NCBI RefSeq assembly: GCF_018986915.1
Contig: NZ_CP076723.1
Span: 2,699,501-2,763,500 of the forward strand
From: Geomonas oryzisoli
Lineage (GTDB): Bacteria > Desulfobacterota > Desulfuromonadia > Geobacterales > Geobacteraceae
Length of the DNA stretch: 64,000 nt
Reading direction: 5' to 3'
How positions within the stretch are numbered: position 1 is the stretch's first letter; each line of letters opens with the position of its first letter. The notes beneath the pieces were generated by a model. That model was not told the DNA's origin, made no database searches, and saw only the letters and a program-made list of their open reading frames with translations. Position numbers and translations under genes: made by a program. Below, piece by piece: positions 25,754 through 35,928 of the stretch.

Positions 25754-26679
25754 CCGGCACGGGCGGCAGCAAGGCGCCCGCCTCCCCGAACCTGCTGGTG
25801 ATACTCGGGGCGACCGCCTCCGGGAAGACCCGACTGGGGGTACAGCTTGCCGGCAGGCTGCAGGGCGAGATCATATCGGCCGATTCCCGCCAGGTGTTCC
25901 GCGGCATGGACATCGGCACCGGTAAGGACCTGCACGAGTACCAGGGCGTTCCCTACCACCTGATCGACGTGGCCCCACCCGGCCACGAGTTCAACCTGTT
26001 CCAGTTCCAACGTCTTTTCCTCGATTCCTTCTCCGACATCTCGAGGCGCGGCAGGCTCCCGGTTCTGGTCGGCGGCAGCGGCATGTACCTCGACTGCGTG
26101 CTGCGCGGCTACCGCCTCATCGAGGTCCCCGAGGATCCCGCGCTGCGGGAGGAACTCGCCCCGCTCTCCATGACGGAGCTTGCAGACCGGCTCATCGGGA
26201 GCAATCCCAGGCTGCACAACAGCACCGACCTCACCGAGCGGAGCCGGTTGCTGCGTGCCATAGAGATCGCCGAGTACCGGGGCGGAGCCGAAGCGCCCTG
26301 GCCGGAGATGACGCCTTTCACCATAGGCATCCGCTGGGAGCGCGCCCAACTCAGGGAGAGGATCACCAAGCGGCTCAGGGAGCGGCTGGAAGCTGGGATG
26401 ATCGAAGAGGTGCAGCGGCTGCACGATGAGGGTACCGGCTGGGACAGGTTCGAGTTCTACGGCCTGGAGTACCGTTACGTGGCGCGTCACCTTAAGGGGG
26501 AAATCTCCAGGAACGACATGTTCCAGAAGCTCAACGCCGCCATCCACGACTTCGCCAAGAAGCAGGAGAACTGGTTCAAGCGGATGCAAAGCCACGGCAC
26601 GGTGATCCACTGGGTCGAGGGAGCGGGCGACCCGCTGGCGGAGGCGCTGGAACTGCTAACAACATTCAAACAGGGATAA
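25750..26679 (+). CDS. miaA: tRNA dimethylallyltransferase, divergent
   Basis: 309 residues from TTG 25750, overlapping the ctpA stop. It transfers a dimethylallyl group to A37 of tRNAs reading U-starting codons. The P-loop is LGATASGKTRLGVQLA, then EIISADSRQVFRGMDIGTGK; the usual DIGTAKP is replaced by DIGTGKDL. VGGSGMYLDCVLRG and RSRLLRAIEI follow, then a C-terminal helical region with KKQENWFKR. Identity is likely but the sequence is divergent. The downstream 26943-27050 duplicates its last codons. Confidence 0.82.
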   Translation: MTGTGGSKAPASPNLLVILGATASGKTRLGVQLAGRLQGEIISADSRQVFRGMDIGTGKDLHEYQGVPYHLIDVAPPGHEFNLFQFQRLFLDSFSDISRRGRLPVLVGGSGMYLDCVLRGYRLIEVPEDPALREELAPLSMTELADRLIGSNPRLHNSTDLTERSRLLRAIEIAEYRGGAEAPWPEMTPFTIGIRWERAQLRERITKRLRERLEAGMIEEVQRLHDEGTGWDRFEFYGLEYRYVARHLKGEISRNDMFQKLNAAIHDFAKKQENWFKRMQSHGTVIHWVEGAGDPLAEALELLTTFKQG

Positions 26680-26905
26680 AAGGGATAAAAGGGATAAAAG
26701 GGATAAAGGCGTAAAGACTTTTCGTAACGCGAAGCCGCAAGGGCGCAAAGTCAGGCAAAACCTACAGAAACTTTGGGTTTAACCCAAAATGCTTTTGTTT
26801 TAGACGTGATCCCCTTCATCCCTTTTATCCCTGTTAAATGGTTCTGAAATCTTTTGGTTTCAGGTGTTATCCCTTTGATCCCTTTTATCCCTGTTAAATG
26901 ATGTT
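26665..26905. repeat. family-B repeat element with TATCCC arms (copy 1)
   Basis: The left arm is AACAGGGATAAAAGGGAT with further GGATAAAA units, the centre is GCGAAGCCGCAAGGGCGCAAAG, and the right arm is ATCCCTTTTATCCCTGTTAAA, occurring twice at ~26807-26842 and 26866-26900. Arms are inverted repeats. Confidence 0.88.
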
Positions 26906-26942
26906 GTCTTTAGATTTACTTTGCGCCTTTAGGCGGTACCGG

Positions 26943-27050
26943 CTGGTTCAAGCGGATGCAAAGCCACGGCACGGTGATCCACTGGGTCGAAGGAGCGGGC
27001 GACCCGCTGGCGGAGGCACTGGAACTGCTGACACCATTCAAACAGGGATA
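26943..27050 (+). pseudogene. duplicated 3' fragment of miaA
   Basis: About 107 bases encode a copy of the last ~35 residues of miaA (WFKRMQSHGTVIHWVEGAG onward) to the same stop, without a start. Compared with the intact gene there are three silent third-position changes and one replacement (Thr to Pro), so the copy diverged mostly as if it had been under coding constraint. Confidence 0.85.
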
Positions 27051-27275
27051 AAAGGGATAAAAGGGATAAGGGCGAAAACCTTTTCTCACGCGAAGCCGCA
27101 AAGGCGCAAAGTCAGGCAAAACCTGCAAGCCGCTTTTTGTTATACCTGAAATCTTTTGGTTTTAGGTGTTATCCCTTTGATCCCTTTTATCCCTGTTAAA
27201 TGATGTTGTCTTTAGGTTTACTTTGCGCCTTTGCGTCTTGAGTGAGCGTAGCGAACGGGCGTGAGGCGGTACCGG
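27045..27275. repeat. family-B repeat element (copy 2)
   Basis: Left arm AACAGGGATAAAAGGGAT begins at ~27041, with GCGAAGCCGCAAAGGCGCAAAG in the centre. The right arm ATCCCTTTTATCCCTGTTAAA is at ~27179-27201, followed by TTTGCGCCTTTGCGTCTTGAG. Confidence 0.85.
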
Positions 27276-27375
27276 CAGTTAATTATTGACGTAATCAGTG
27301 TGGTATGTTACGAAAAAAAAGGCGAAGCAGATGGTGCTTGTTTCGTTAACGTACTGGCAGCCAGGGAGGGTACCG

Positions 27376-28044
27376 ATGTTTGCAAGGTTTAAATCGGACA
27401 TTAAGGCAGTGTTTGACAGGGATCCGGCGGCAAGAAGTATGCTGGAGGTGATCTTCTGTTATCCCGGGCTGCATGCGATCTGGTTCCACCGGTTCGCCCA
27501 CTGGCTTTGGAAGCACGAGCTCTATTTCCTGGGACGCTTCACCTCCCACCTGGGCCGATTCTTCACCGGCATCGAGATCCACCCCGGCGCCACCATCGGC
27601 AAAGGTTTCTTCATCGATCACGGCATGGGCGTGGTCATCGGGGAGACCGCCGAGATCGGCGACAACGTCACCCTCTACCACGGGGTCACCCTGGGCGGGG
27701 TCAGCTGGGAAAAGGTGAAGCGCCACCCTACCCTGATGGACAACGTCGTGATCGGCTCGGGCGCGAAGATCCTCGGCCCCTTCACCGTGGGCAAGGACAG
27801 CAAGGTCGGCTCCAACTCCGTCGTGGTCAAGGAAGTCCCTCCCAACTCGACCGTAGTCGGCATCCCCGGCCGCGTCGTGATGGCAACCGAGAAGCCCCAG
27901 GACCGCCCGGACCTCGAGCACGGCAAGATGCCGGACCCGGAGGCCAAGGCGATCTCCTGCCTGTTCGACCAGATTCGGGAATTGGAGAGAAAGTACGCCG
28001 CCCTCGCCGCCGATCACGAAGCCCTCAAGAAGAAACTCGGATAA
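27376..28044 (+). CDS. cysE: serine O-acetyltransferase
   Basis: 222 residues from ATG 27376 with GGGAGGG upstream. It makes O-acetylserine, the cysteine precursor. The N-terminal helical domain ([32 protein letters not shown]) precedes left-handed beta-helix hexapeptides. [43 protein letters not shown] is diagnostic for CysE (catalytic Asp-His). A C-terminal coiled helix follows. The length suits the short bacterial type. It has repeats on both sides, so it is probably its own transcription unit. Confidence 0.95.
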   Translation: MFARFKSDIKAVFDRDPAARSMLEVIFCYPGLHAIWFHRFAHWLWKHELYFLGRFTSHLGRFFTGIEIHPGATIGKGFFIDHGMGVVIGETAEIGDNVTLYHGVTLGGVSWEKVKRHPTLMDNVVIGSGAKILGPFTVGKDSKVGSNSVVVKEVPPNSTVVGIPGRVVMATEKPQDRPDLEHGKMPDPEAKAISCLFDQIRELERKYAALAADHEALKKKLG

Positions 28045-28049
28045 AACCA

Positions 28050-28305
28050 TTTCACAGGGATAAAAGGGATAAAGGGGATCACATCTAAAGATCAGAAGCT
28101 TTAACGCCAAGGCGCGGAGCCGCCAAGACGCAATGGAAAAGACGGTCTTGATTCTAAAAAGGGTTTGTCGTTCCCCAAAGGCCTTTTCCTGGCGTCTCCG
28201 TGCCTTGGTGTCTTTGCGTTAACAGAGATTTTTGCCTTTATCCCTTTTATCCCTGTTATCCCTGTTAAAAGTTTTTGTCTTTATCCCCTTTCATCCCTGT
28301 TAGCT
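28050..28305. repeat. family-B repeat element (copy 3), composite
   Basis: CACAGGGATAAAAGGGATAA at the left, TTTAACGCCAAGGCGCGGAG and GGAGCCGCCAAGACGCAA, a central hairpin, GGCGTCTCCGTGCCTTGGTG and CTTTGCGTTAA, then TTTATCCCTTTTATCCCTG and a second TTTATCCCCTTTCATCCCTG. It fills the gap between cysE and mtaB. Confidence 0.85.
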
Positions 28306-28314
28306 TAGGATTTT

Positions 28315-29613
28315 ATGACTAAAAGAATCGCCATCACCACCCTCGGCTGCAAGATCAACCAGTTCGAATCCGCCGCCATGACCGAAGCTTTGGAGCAGGA
28401 CGGCTACAGCTTCGTCCCCTTCTCCGAAACGGCCGACATCTACGTCATCAACAGCTGCACCGTCACCGCCAAAACCGATGCCGAGTCCCGCCGCCTCATC
28501 AGGCGCGCTACCCGCATGAACCCCGAGGCACGCGTGGTGATCACCGGCTGCTACGCCCAGATGGCTGGCGACGAACTGCTGAAGCTGCCGGGGGTGAACC
28601 TCATCCTCGGCAACAGCGAGAAGAAGGACATCGTCGGCTTCATCAAGGGACTGAAGGATGAACCGCAGGCGGTGGTGAGCGATATCTCGCAGCAGAGGAC
28701 GGGTGAAAGAACACAGTTGGAAAGCTTCGCCGAGCACACCCGCGCCTTCCTCCAGGTGCAAAACGGCTGCGACGCGCGCTGCGCCTACTGCATCGTCCCC
28801 TACGCCCGCGGGGCCAGCAGGAGCGTCGCCCCCCAGGAGGCGCTGGACGGCATGGCGGCCTTCGCCGCCAAGGGATTCCAGGAGATCGTCCTGACCGGCA
28901 TACACCTGGGCGCCTACGGCCTCGACCTCGCCCCTCCTACCGACCTGCTCTCCCTGATGCAGCAGGCCGAGCAGCAGGGGTTGGTGCGACGCCTGCGGAT
29001 AGGCTCGGTGGAACCGACCGAGGTGCCGGCCGAGATGATCGCCTTCATGGCCGGTTCCCGCATCGTCTGCCCGCACCTGCACCTGCCGCTGCAAGCAGGC
29101 TCCGACGGCGTACTCGCCCGCATGAACCGCGGCTATGACACGGCGCTGTTCCGTTCCGTGGTCCAGGACCTGGTCGCCGCCATGCCTGACGTGAGCATCG
29201 GCTCCGACGTGATCGCCGGCTTCCCCGGCGAGACCGACCGGGAATTCCAGGAGACCTACTCCTTCATCGAGTCGCTCCCCCTCGCCTACCTGCACGTGTT
29301 CCCCTTCTCGCAGCGCCCGGGAACGCCGGCTGCAACCATGGCGGCCCAGGTCCAGCCGCGGGTGATCAAGGAACGCGCCGAGGCGCTCCGCATCCTGTCG
29401 GAGAAGAAGAAGGCCGAGTATGCCGCACGGTTTGTCGGGCGGGAACTCCAGGTGCTGGTGCAAAAGGACGAAGGGGGACGCAAGGGGTTATCCAGGAACT
29501 ACCTTCCGGTGCTCATCGAGGAGTGCGAGGGGCTGGTCAACCAGGAGGTCGGCGTGCTGATCACCGGGACCAACGGCGGGGAGTTGATCGGGAAACTGGC
29601 AGCGGCGCGCTAG
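28315..29613 (+). CDS. mtaB: tRNA t6A37 methylthiotransferase
   Basis: 432 residues. This radical SAM enzyme converts t6A37 to ms2t6A in tRNA. UPF0004 N-terminal domain: ITTLGCKINQFESAAMTEAL and INSCTVTAKTDAESRR carry the second-cluster cysteines, with a third in ITGCYAQM. The radical SAM motif CDARCAYCIVPYARG is at ~150-160, and a C-terminal TRAM-type region (GRELQVLVQKD) follows. The CKINQ and AESRR segments favour MtaB over MiaB or RimO. Its stop overlaps the stop of the convergent kinase gene by three bases. Confidence 0.94.
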   Translation: MTKRIAITTLGCKINQFESAAMTEALEQDGYSFVPFSETADIYVINSCTVTAKTDAESRRLIRRATRMNPEARVVITGCYAQMAGDELLKLPGVNLILGNSEKKDIVGFIKGLKDEPQAVVSDISQQRTGERTQLESFAEHTRAFLQVQNGCDARCAYCIVPYARGASRSVAPQEALDGMAAFAAKGFQEIVLTGIHLGAYGLDLAPPTDLLSLMQQAEQQGLVRRLRIGSVEPTEVPAEMIAFMAGSRIVCPHLHLPLQAGSDGVLARMNRGYDTALFRSVVQDLVAAMPDVSIGSDVIAGFPGETDREFQETYSFIESLPLAYLHVFPFSQRPGTPAATMAAQVQPRVIKERAEALRILSEKKKAEYAARFVGRELQVLVQKDEGGRKGLSRNYLPVLIEECEGLVNQEVGVLITGTNGGELIGKLAAAR

Positions 29614-30830
29614 AGGGTTACCGTCACCGTAGCGCCCTGCCCCACTTCAGCTTCTATCTTCACCTTGCCGCCGTGGCGGCTGACGATACGCTTCACGATG
29701 GCGAGTCCGATGCCGCGGCCGGGGAACTCCTCCTGGCTGTGCATCCGCTGGAAGGGAGCGAACAGCTTCTCCGAGTAGGCCATGTCGAACCCCGTCCCGT
29801 TGTCCCGAACGACGAAGGCGGAATGCCCCTCCCACTCGGTCGGGAAAACTTCCACCAGGGCGTGCTCCGTTTTCTGGGTGAACTTCCAGGCGTTTCCCAC
29901 CAGGTGCTCCAGCACCACCTTCAAAAGGCGGGCATCGCCCCGCGCCGCCATCCCCTCCGCCACGCGTACATCGACCTTCCGCTCCGGTTGCGAACGGACC
30001 AGTTGCCCCACGACCTCCCTGGCCAGCGCGCTCAGGTCCACATCTACCTTGTTGAGCTTGCCCCGGACGCTGCGTGACAATTCCAGGATCGCGTCCAGCA
30101 TGTCGGCCATGCGGCGGCTGGACCTCCTGATCCGGTCCAGGTAATCGTTGCCTATGGTGTTGAGTCTCGGTGCGTACTCTTCGGTAAGGGCCTGACTGAA
30201 CCCCTCCAGGTGCCGCAAGGGTGCCCGAAGGTCATGGGAAACCGAGTAGCTGAACATCTCCAGGTCGCGGTTGGCCGATTCCAGCTGCGAGGTGCGCTCC
30301 ACCACCCTGCGCTCCAGCTCGCCGTTCAACCTGAGCAGGCTCTCGTTTTCCTCGGTCAGTTCGCGGACCTTCTCCTCCAGGCGGGTGGCGACGACCTGGC
30401 TGTAGTCCCTGAGAAAGTCCTCCTCCTGCAGCGGGTGCGGCTCCGCCTCGCGCTCTGCGCCCGTTTCCGCCGCCAAAAGGCGCCCCACCTCCTCCCACAA
30501 TGCATCCGGACGCATCGGCTTCTCCAGGAACGCCGTGGCTCCCAGGGAGGCAGCGAGCTCGGCTTCCCTGCTGCCGGTGTAGACCGCTGAATAGAAGATG
30601 AAGGGGATCTTGCCGAGCTCGTGGAATTTCTTGAGTTCGCGAAGGAACCGGAAGCCGTCCATCACCGGCATGAGGCAGTCGGAGATGATGAGGTCGGGGG
30701 CTTCGGCCGCTGCCATCTCGAGCCCCTGTTTGCCGTTGGCGGCCTCGACGACGTGGCAGCCGTGCCACTCCAGGTTGTAGCGGGTGATCTTGCGATCGTT
30801 TCGGGAATCGTCGACGACCAGGACCTTCAT
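29610..30830 (-). CDS. receiver-histidine kinase hybrid
   Basis: 406 residues. The receiver domain (~1-120) has VLVVDDSRNDRKI, LIISDCLMPVMDG (phospho-Asp), FYSAVY and EKPMRPDAL. A long coiled coil (~140-185) leads to HisKA: FSYSVSHDLRAPLRHLEGF (phospho-His), then an ATPase domain with VGNAWKFT (N box), RDNGTGFDMAYSEKLF, and GRGIGLAIVKRIVSRHGG. This is the cyanobacterial-phytochrome-like 'SHDLRAPL' class. It has no membrane segment. Input is presumably phosphorylation of its own receiver. Confidence 0.93.
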   Translation of the reverse strand: MKVLVVDDSRNDRKITRYNLEWHGCHVVEAANGKQGLEMAAAEAPDLIISDCLMPVMDGFRFLRELKKFHELGKIPFIFYSAVYTGSREAELAASLGATAFLEKPMRPDALWEEVGRLLAAETGAEREAEPHPLQEEDFLRDYSQVVATRLEEKVRELTEENESLLRLNGELERRVVERTSQLESANRDLEMFSYSVSHDLRAPLRHLEGFSQALTEEYAPRLNTIGNDYLDRIRRSSRRMADMLDAILELSRSVRGKLNKVDVDLSALAREVVGQLVRSQPERKVDVRVAEGMAARGDARLLKVVLEHLVGNAWKFTQKTEHALVEVFPTEWEGHSAFVVRDNGTGFDMAYSEKLFAPFQRMHSQEEFPGRGIGLAIVKRIVSRHGGKVKIEAEVGQGATVTVTL

Positions 30831-31006
30831 CCTCCCCCCCTAACGGCTGCGGCAAATGCCTAAGAGGATACCAATGAGGGAGAGGATTGCAACGAAAGGG
30901 GATGGAGGGGGGACCCAAGAAAGAACCCTTCGCGTTAATGGTTTAAAAACGAAACAGACTGAAACAAAATCAAAAAAGGCTCAACGCAAAGCAACCGTGT
31001 TCTCTG

Positions 31007-32126
<1,120 letters not shown>

Positions 32127-32275
32127 ACGCAGAGGCGCGGAGACGCTAAGAAAACCCTTTAAAAGCTTTTGAATGGTTTACCCCTTGCGCCTCTGCGGCT
32201 CCGCGCCTTTGCGTTAATGATTTTAAAACTGCCTTTATCCCTTGTATCCCTTTTATCCCTGTTAGACAGGGGTTA
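32127..32275. repeat. family-B repeat element interrupted by IS110 (right part)
   Basis: ACGCAGAGGCGCGGAGACGC, a TTTAAAAGC centre, GCGCCTCTGCGGCTCCGCGC and CTTTGCGTTAATGATT, then TATCCCTTTTATCCCTGTTAG. The missing end of the left arm (TTAATGG...AACGCAAAG) lies at 30935-30991 on the other side of the IS. The interval 30831-30991 otherwise contains no gene. Confidence 0.85.
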
Positions 32276-32278
32276 TTG

Positions 32279-33529
32279 TCACTGCAACTGGGCCAGCAGG
32301 TCGGAAACCCGCCGCACGTCCTCCTGGTCACGGAACTCCCGATAACCGTCGATACCGTCGGCATCGAGCCCGCGGTAGAAACGGGGACGCTTGGACTTCA
32401 GCCCCGCCAGGAGCTTCCCGGTGGCGTAATCGACGGTTTCGGTGTCGCGGGCGGCGAACTTCAACTGCAGCACGATGCTGTAACCGAGCTGGAACAGCCG
32501 CTTCAGCTCCTCCTCGACCAGGATCTGCGCAGCTTTACGCTCATCCCCACCGGCAAGCTTCTCCAGGGCGATGTTGAGATAGCCGCAGACGCGGTGCATC
32601 ACACCGAGCATCGCCTCGGGCTCGTGAAAGGCCTGCCCCTCGGCAACCAGGGCGCTGTTCACCAGGTAGTTCAACTCCTGCAAGACGATTTCGGAACCGG
32701 CCATCCCCAGGGCGCGCGCGAGCAGCGTCCCTTCGTCGGCGAAGACGGGGATCAGCTGCCCCCCCTCCCCTGCCGCAGCGAGTTCCTTGCCTCCCTGCAA
32801 CTGGAAATGGTCCGGGTGGATCCGGGCGTAGATGGAAAGTGCCTCTTCCAGCGGCGGAAAGCCGAGATCCTGCAGCCTCCCGGTGCGGAAACGCTGGCAC
32901 TGCTCCTCGAGCTCCAGGTCCACGTCCCCTTTCACCCCCTCCATGAGCGCGGTGTACAGTTGGTTGTCCAGCTTGACCAGCATGGAGAGGAAGGACCCGA
33001 TCAGCTGGCTGTGCTTCGGGTTCTTGAACTTGATCATGAAGACGTCGTCGAAGGTGTGGTCGTAGTCGGCCCGGCGCTCCTCGTCGTTGCCCTGGTCGCC
33101 GATGCCCCCGCCGACGATGATCTCGCGGCTAAAAAGCAGCTGCAGCAGCTCGAAATCCAGATGTTTCAGCAGTTCATGAACCCGCGCCTCGCCCCCCTCC
33201 ATGAAGTAGGTGAGCCAATGGCAGGCCTGGTCTTCGGAGAAGGTCCAGCCGTCCCACAGTTCCATGTCCATGATGAAGACGGACTGCTCCGCCGTCGCCA
33301 GGCGCAGCAGATCCACCGAGTCGACCTCGCCCACCTCCTTCATGAGCCAGAAGAACTCCTGCGGCTGCAGACCGGCGGTCAGCCTCCTGGCGTCGGAATC
33401 GGCGACGATGAGGTCAAGTTTCTCCTTGCCGGAGACCGTCCCCAGGTAATCCTTTTTCTGTTGCAGGGAAAGCGTCTGGAACTCACGCTCGGAAAGTTTT
33501 ACTACAGCTATCTGCTTCTTCTCTGCCAT
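32279..33529 (-). CDS. DUF6178 family protein
   Basis: 416 residues, mostly helical with acidic stretches, no signal peptide or membrane segment, so cytoplasmic. DLIVADSDARRLTAGLQPQEFFWLMKEVGEVD and MDMELWDGWTF resemble the DUF6178 family that I associate with Geobacter relatives. I cannot name a function. Family-B repeat arms lie just outside both ends (32239-32271 and 33553-33584), oriented outward. Confidence 0.7.
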   Translation of the reverse strand: MAEKKQIAVVKLSEREFQTLSLQQKKDYLGTVSGKEKLDLIVADSDARRLTAGLQPQEFFWLMKEVGEVDSVDLLRLATAEQSVFIMDMELWDGWTFSEDQACHWLTYFMEGGEARVHELLKHLDFELLQLLFSREIIVGGGIGDQGNDEERRADYDHTFDDVFMIKFKNPKHSQLIGSFLSMLVKLDNQLYTALMEGVKGDVDLELEEQCQRFRTGRLQDLGFPPLEEALSIYARIHPDHFQLQGGKELAAAGEGGQLIPVFADEGTLLARALGMAGSEIVLQELNYLVNSALVAEGQAFHEPEAMLGVMHRVCGYLNIALEKLAGGDERKAAQILVEEELKRLFQLGYSIVLQLKFAARDTETVDYATGKLLAGLKSKRPRFYRGLDADGIDGYREFRDQEDVRRVSDLLAQLQ

Positions 33530-33549
33530 TACACTCCCTTTGAAACCGT

Positions 33550-33830
33550 TCTTAACAGGGATAAAAGGGATAAAGGGGATAAACCAAAGACTCTTGTTTA
33601 CCCCCCGCCCTCTCCTGTATTCGTGTTTTCATTGCGCCTTTGCGCCTTTGCGTTAAAAAGATATGCTTTAAAACCGTTTTAACAGGGACAAAAGGGATGA
33701 AGGGGATGAACAACTTGTGTGCCCCCACGCCCTATGCCTGTTTTTATGTTTTCTCTGCGCCTTTGCGCCTTCGCGTTAATAACCTGTTTTTGTTTCTATC
33801 CCTTTTATCCCCTTTATCCCTGTTAAATGG
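33550..33830. repeat. family-B repeat elements, two overlapping copies
   Basis: AACAGGGATAAAAGGGATAA at ~33555, TTTGCGCCTTTGCGTTAAAA at ~33640, a second arm AACAGGGACAAAAGGGATGA at ~33680, TTTGCGCCTTCGCGTTAATA at ~33760, and the closing arm ATCCCTTTTATCCCCTTTATCCCTG at ~33799-33825. No gene is present. Confidence 0.87.
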
Positions 33831-33831
33831 T

Positions 33832-34113
33832 TTAAAGGATGCCTTTGCGCATGGCCTTTTTGTAGCCGCAGCTTCGGTGCAGCCACTTGAGCTCCTTGAC
33901 CAGCTCGGGGGTGAGCTGGACGCACTCGGGGAAAACCTTGAAACGCTTCTTGTAAATCTTGCAGCGCCTCGTAGTGATGTCGAGATAACGACAGGGAGTC
34001 GAGGTGAACAGGATCCTGCCGTCCTCGTCTTCTATCTTCTCGAAACAGCAAAGGCCGCATTGCTCGCAAAGGGCCTCCCACTGCTGCTGATCCATTTCGG
34101 GTCCCGGTGCCAT
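33832..34113 (-). CDS. YcgN/YkgJ-type cysteine cluster protein
   Basis: 93 residues. Cysteines are arranged CEQCGLCC, TPCRYLD, CKIYKKRF and PECVQLTPELVKELKWLHRSCGY, the pattern of the UPF0260/YcgN and CxxCxxCC family that probably binds a metal or zinc/iron site. It is near full length for the short members. Only 6 bases separate it from the end of the GspB gene, so it is likely the last gene of that operon. Function unknown. Confidence 0.86.
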   Translation of the reverse strand: MAPGPEMDQQQWEALCEQCGLCCFEKIEDEDGRILFTSTPCRYLDITTRRCKIYKKRFKVFPECVQLTPELVKELKWLHRSCGYKKAMRKGIL

Positions 34114-34119
34114 CGCGCC

Positions 34120-34923
34120 TTACTCCTCTCCCGCCCCGAGGGGGACGACAAGGCTGTTGCCCTTGCTGTTGGAAAACCTGACGCTGTCCTCATAGATCTG
34201 CTCGATCTTGTAGCCGTTCACGGTATTGCCCTGGCGCATGGGACTGCCGTTCACCATGGCGAAACTCGACTCGCTGCTGTTCTGCCAGGCGATACCGGTG
34301 ACGCGGATCTCCGGTCGCGACTTCTGCTGGGTCACCGGTTGCGGCGCGGCCGGAGCGGGTGCGGCAGCTGTGGGTGCCGGTTGCGCGACAACCGGTTGGA
34401 CAACGGCAAGAGCCTTGGCCGCACCCGACGGCTGAGCAAGTTGCTTCGCGGCAACCTTGGTCGCGATGTGAGGCTGGGCAGCGGCCTTGGCTGCCGCCTG
34501 GGTCACCGGCTTCGCGACCGGCGGTGCCTGTTTTGCCGCCGCTGCAGCAGCAACCGGAGCCGGCTTAGCAGCGACCTTGGCGGGGGCGGCCGTAGGCTGC
34601 GCCGGTTGAACGGACGCAGCAGGTGCGGCAGTCTGCTCGGTGACGATCACCTTTGGTTCCACGCGTACGGCCTGCGCCGCCTTGGCCGGTGCGGCAGTCG
34701 CCACAACATCGTCCTTTGGCGCAACCTGTGCGGACTTGTGGGAGAACCCGCCCATGAGGGCGTAGGTGGCCAGAGTGGCGATGGCAGCTCCCCCCAGGGT
34801 CCAGACCGGGATCAGCCAGGCGGGGCGACGCCCCCGTGCCTTGGGAAGCCCACCGGTGCCGGCGGGCCGGCGGGTCCGCTGCGACTCGTCCACCTTCTCC
34901 AATGCCTTCAGTATCGAACTCAT
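34120..34923 (-). CDS. GspB-like protein of the ExeAB type
   Basis: 267 residues. MSSILKALEKVDESQR is the conserved GspB N-terminus, followed by a membrane segment (~38-57, LIPVWTLGGAAIATLATYALMGG), a long Ala/Pro/Val-rich periplasmic linker (~70-190), and a C-terminal domain (IRVTGIAWQNSSESSFAMVNG) matching GspB. In Aeromonas ExeA/ExeB insert the type II secretin through peptidoglycan. It lies next to the ExeA-like ATPase as expected. No secretin genes are in the window. Confidence 0.88.
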   Translation of the reverse strand: MSSILKALEKVDESQRTRRPAGTGGLPKARGRRPAWLIPVWTLGGAAIATLATYALMGGFSHKSAQVAPKDDVVATAAPAKAAQAVRVEPKVIVTEQTAAPAASVQPAQPTAAPAKVAAKPAPVAAAAAAKQAPPVAKPVTQAAAKAAAQPHIATKVAAKQLAQPSGAAKALAVVQPVVAQPAPTAAAPAPAAPQPVTQQKSRPEIRVTGIAWQNSSESSFAMVNGSPMRQGNTVNGYKIEQIYEDSVRFSNSKGNSLVVPLGAGEE

Positions 34924-34945
34924 AAGCTCCTCGAAAAGTTGAAAA

Positions 34946-35830
34946 TCAGCTGCGGCCGCGCGAAAAGCCGCCGGTCAGGCGCTTCAGCAGCTGCGCCGCC
35001 AAACCGTAGGGGGACCGCCCGCCCACCTCGGCGACGGCCTGTGCCGCCATCGGGCCGGTGATGGTCCTCGCCTCCTCGGTGAACCCGATCAGGAGCGCCC
35101 GGTCGCAAACGACGTTGACTAGCCGCGGCACCCCTCCGGAGAAGCGATAGATCTGCTTCATGGCCGACGTGGAAAACTCGGCGGCGCGGTAGCATCCAGC
35201 CAGCTCCATGCGGTGGTCGATATAAGCGTGGGTGCTGTCGAAGTCCATGGGGAGCAGGTGGTAGCGGACCGTGATGCGCTGGTTCAGCTGGCGCAACTCC
35301 TTGCGTCCCAGGACCGAGAGGAGCTCCGGCTGCCCGGAGAGGACGATCTGGATCAGCTTGTCCGTTTCCGTCTCGAGGTTCGAGATGAGCCGGATCTGCT
35401 CCAGCACCTCCATGGGGAGGTTCTGCGCCTCGTCCATCACCAGCACCACGCTGCGTCCCGCCTGTTTCTGCTCCAACAGGAACGCGTTCAGCACCTGCAG
35501 AAGCTCCACCCTGCTCTCGGACTCCCAGACCAGGCCGAACTCCCGGTTCACGCTTTTGAGCAGTTCCAGGTCGGAGAGGCAGGGATTGAAGATGAGCGCG
35601 GTGCGGTGCCCCTCCTGGTCCAGACGGTTCAGGAAGGTGCGCAACAGCGTCGTCTTGCCGGTGCCGACCTCGCCGGTGAGTTCCACGAACCCGGCCCGGT
35701 TGTCCACCGCGTAGATCAGGTGGGCGTAGGCCTCCCGGTGCTGCTCGCTCATGAACAGGAAACGGGGATTGGGCGTAATGGTGAAGGGGCTTTCCCTGAA
35801 GCCGTAAAACTCGCAGTACATCGCAGGCAT
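34946..35830 (-). CDS. ExeA/GspA-like AAA ATPase
   Basis: 294 residues. YGFRESPFTITPNPRFLFMSEQHREAYAHLIYAV is the ExeA signature, then Walker A TGEVGTGKTTLLRT at ~50-62, Walker B VLVMDEAQNL, and a sensor region LISNLETETDKLIQIVLSGQPELL. It lacks the membrane and peptidoglycan-binding C-terminal part of the long ExeA, being the short cytoplasmic form. It is paired with the GspB-like gene across 22 bases and probably energises secretin assembly. An alternative start at 35821 would remove only three residues. Confidence 0.9.
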   Translation of the reverse strand: MPAMYCEFYGFRESPFTITPNPRFLFMSEQHREAYAHLIYAVDNRAGFVELTGEVGTGKTTLLRTFLNRLDQEGHRTALIFNPCLSDLELLKSVNREFGLVWESESRVELLQVLNAFLLEQKQAGRSVVLVMDEAQNLPMEVLEQIRLISNLETETDKLIQIVLSGQPELLSVLGRKELRQLNQRITVRYHLLPMDFDSTHAYIDHRMELAGCYRAAEFSTSAMKQIYRFSGGVPRLVNVVCDRALLIGFTEEARTITGPMAAQAVAEVGGRSPYGLAAQLLKRLTGGFSRGRS

Positions 35831-35928
35831 GTGGTTCCCTTGTGACGGTTGCCGTTATCGAGGCAGAGAATATAGCGCGAATCTGGCGGAAAATAAAGGG
35901 GAAAGGGGTGAGATGTGGGGGTAAAGGT

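Larger units (their letters stand above)
26571..27280 (+). repeat. ~370-bp tandem duplication of the miaA tail and its repeat-rich 3' flank
   Basis: The segment beginning CTGGTTCAAGCGGATGCAAA at 26571 recurs at 26943, an offset of 372 bases, and similarity continues through the repeat arms and the stretch near TGATGTTGTCTTTAG. Copy 2 ends near 27230-27280. Confidence 0.85.
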
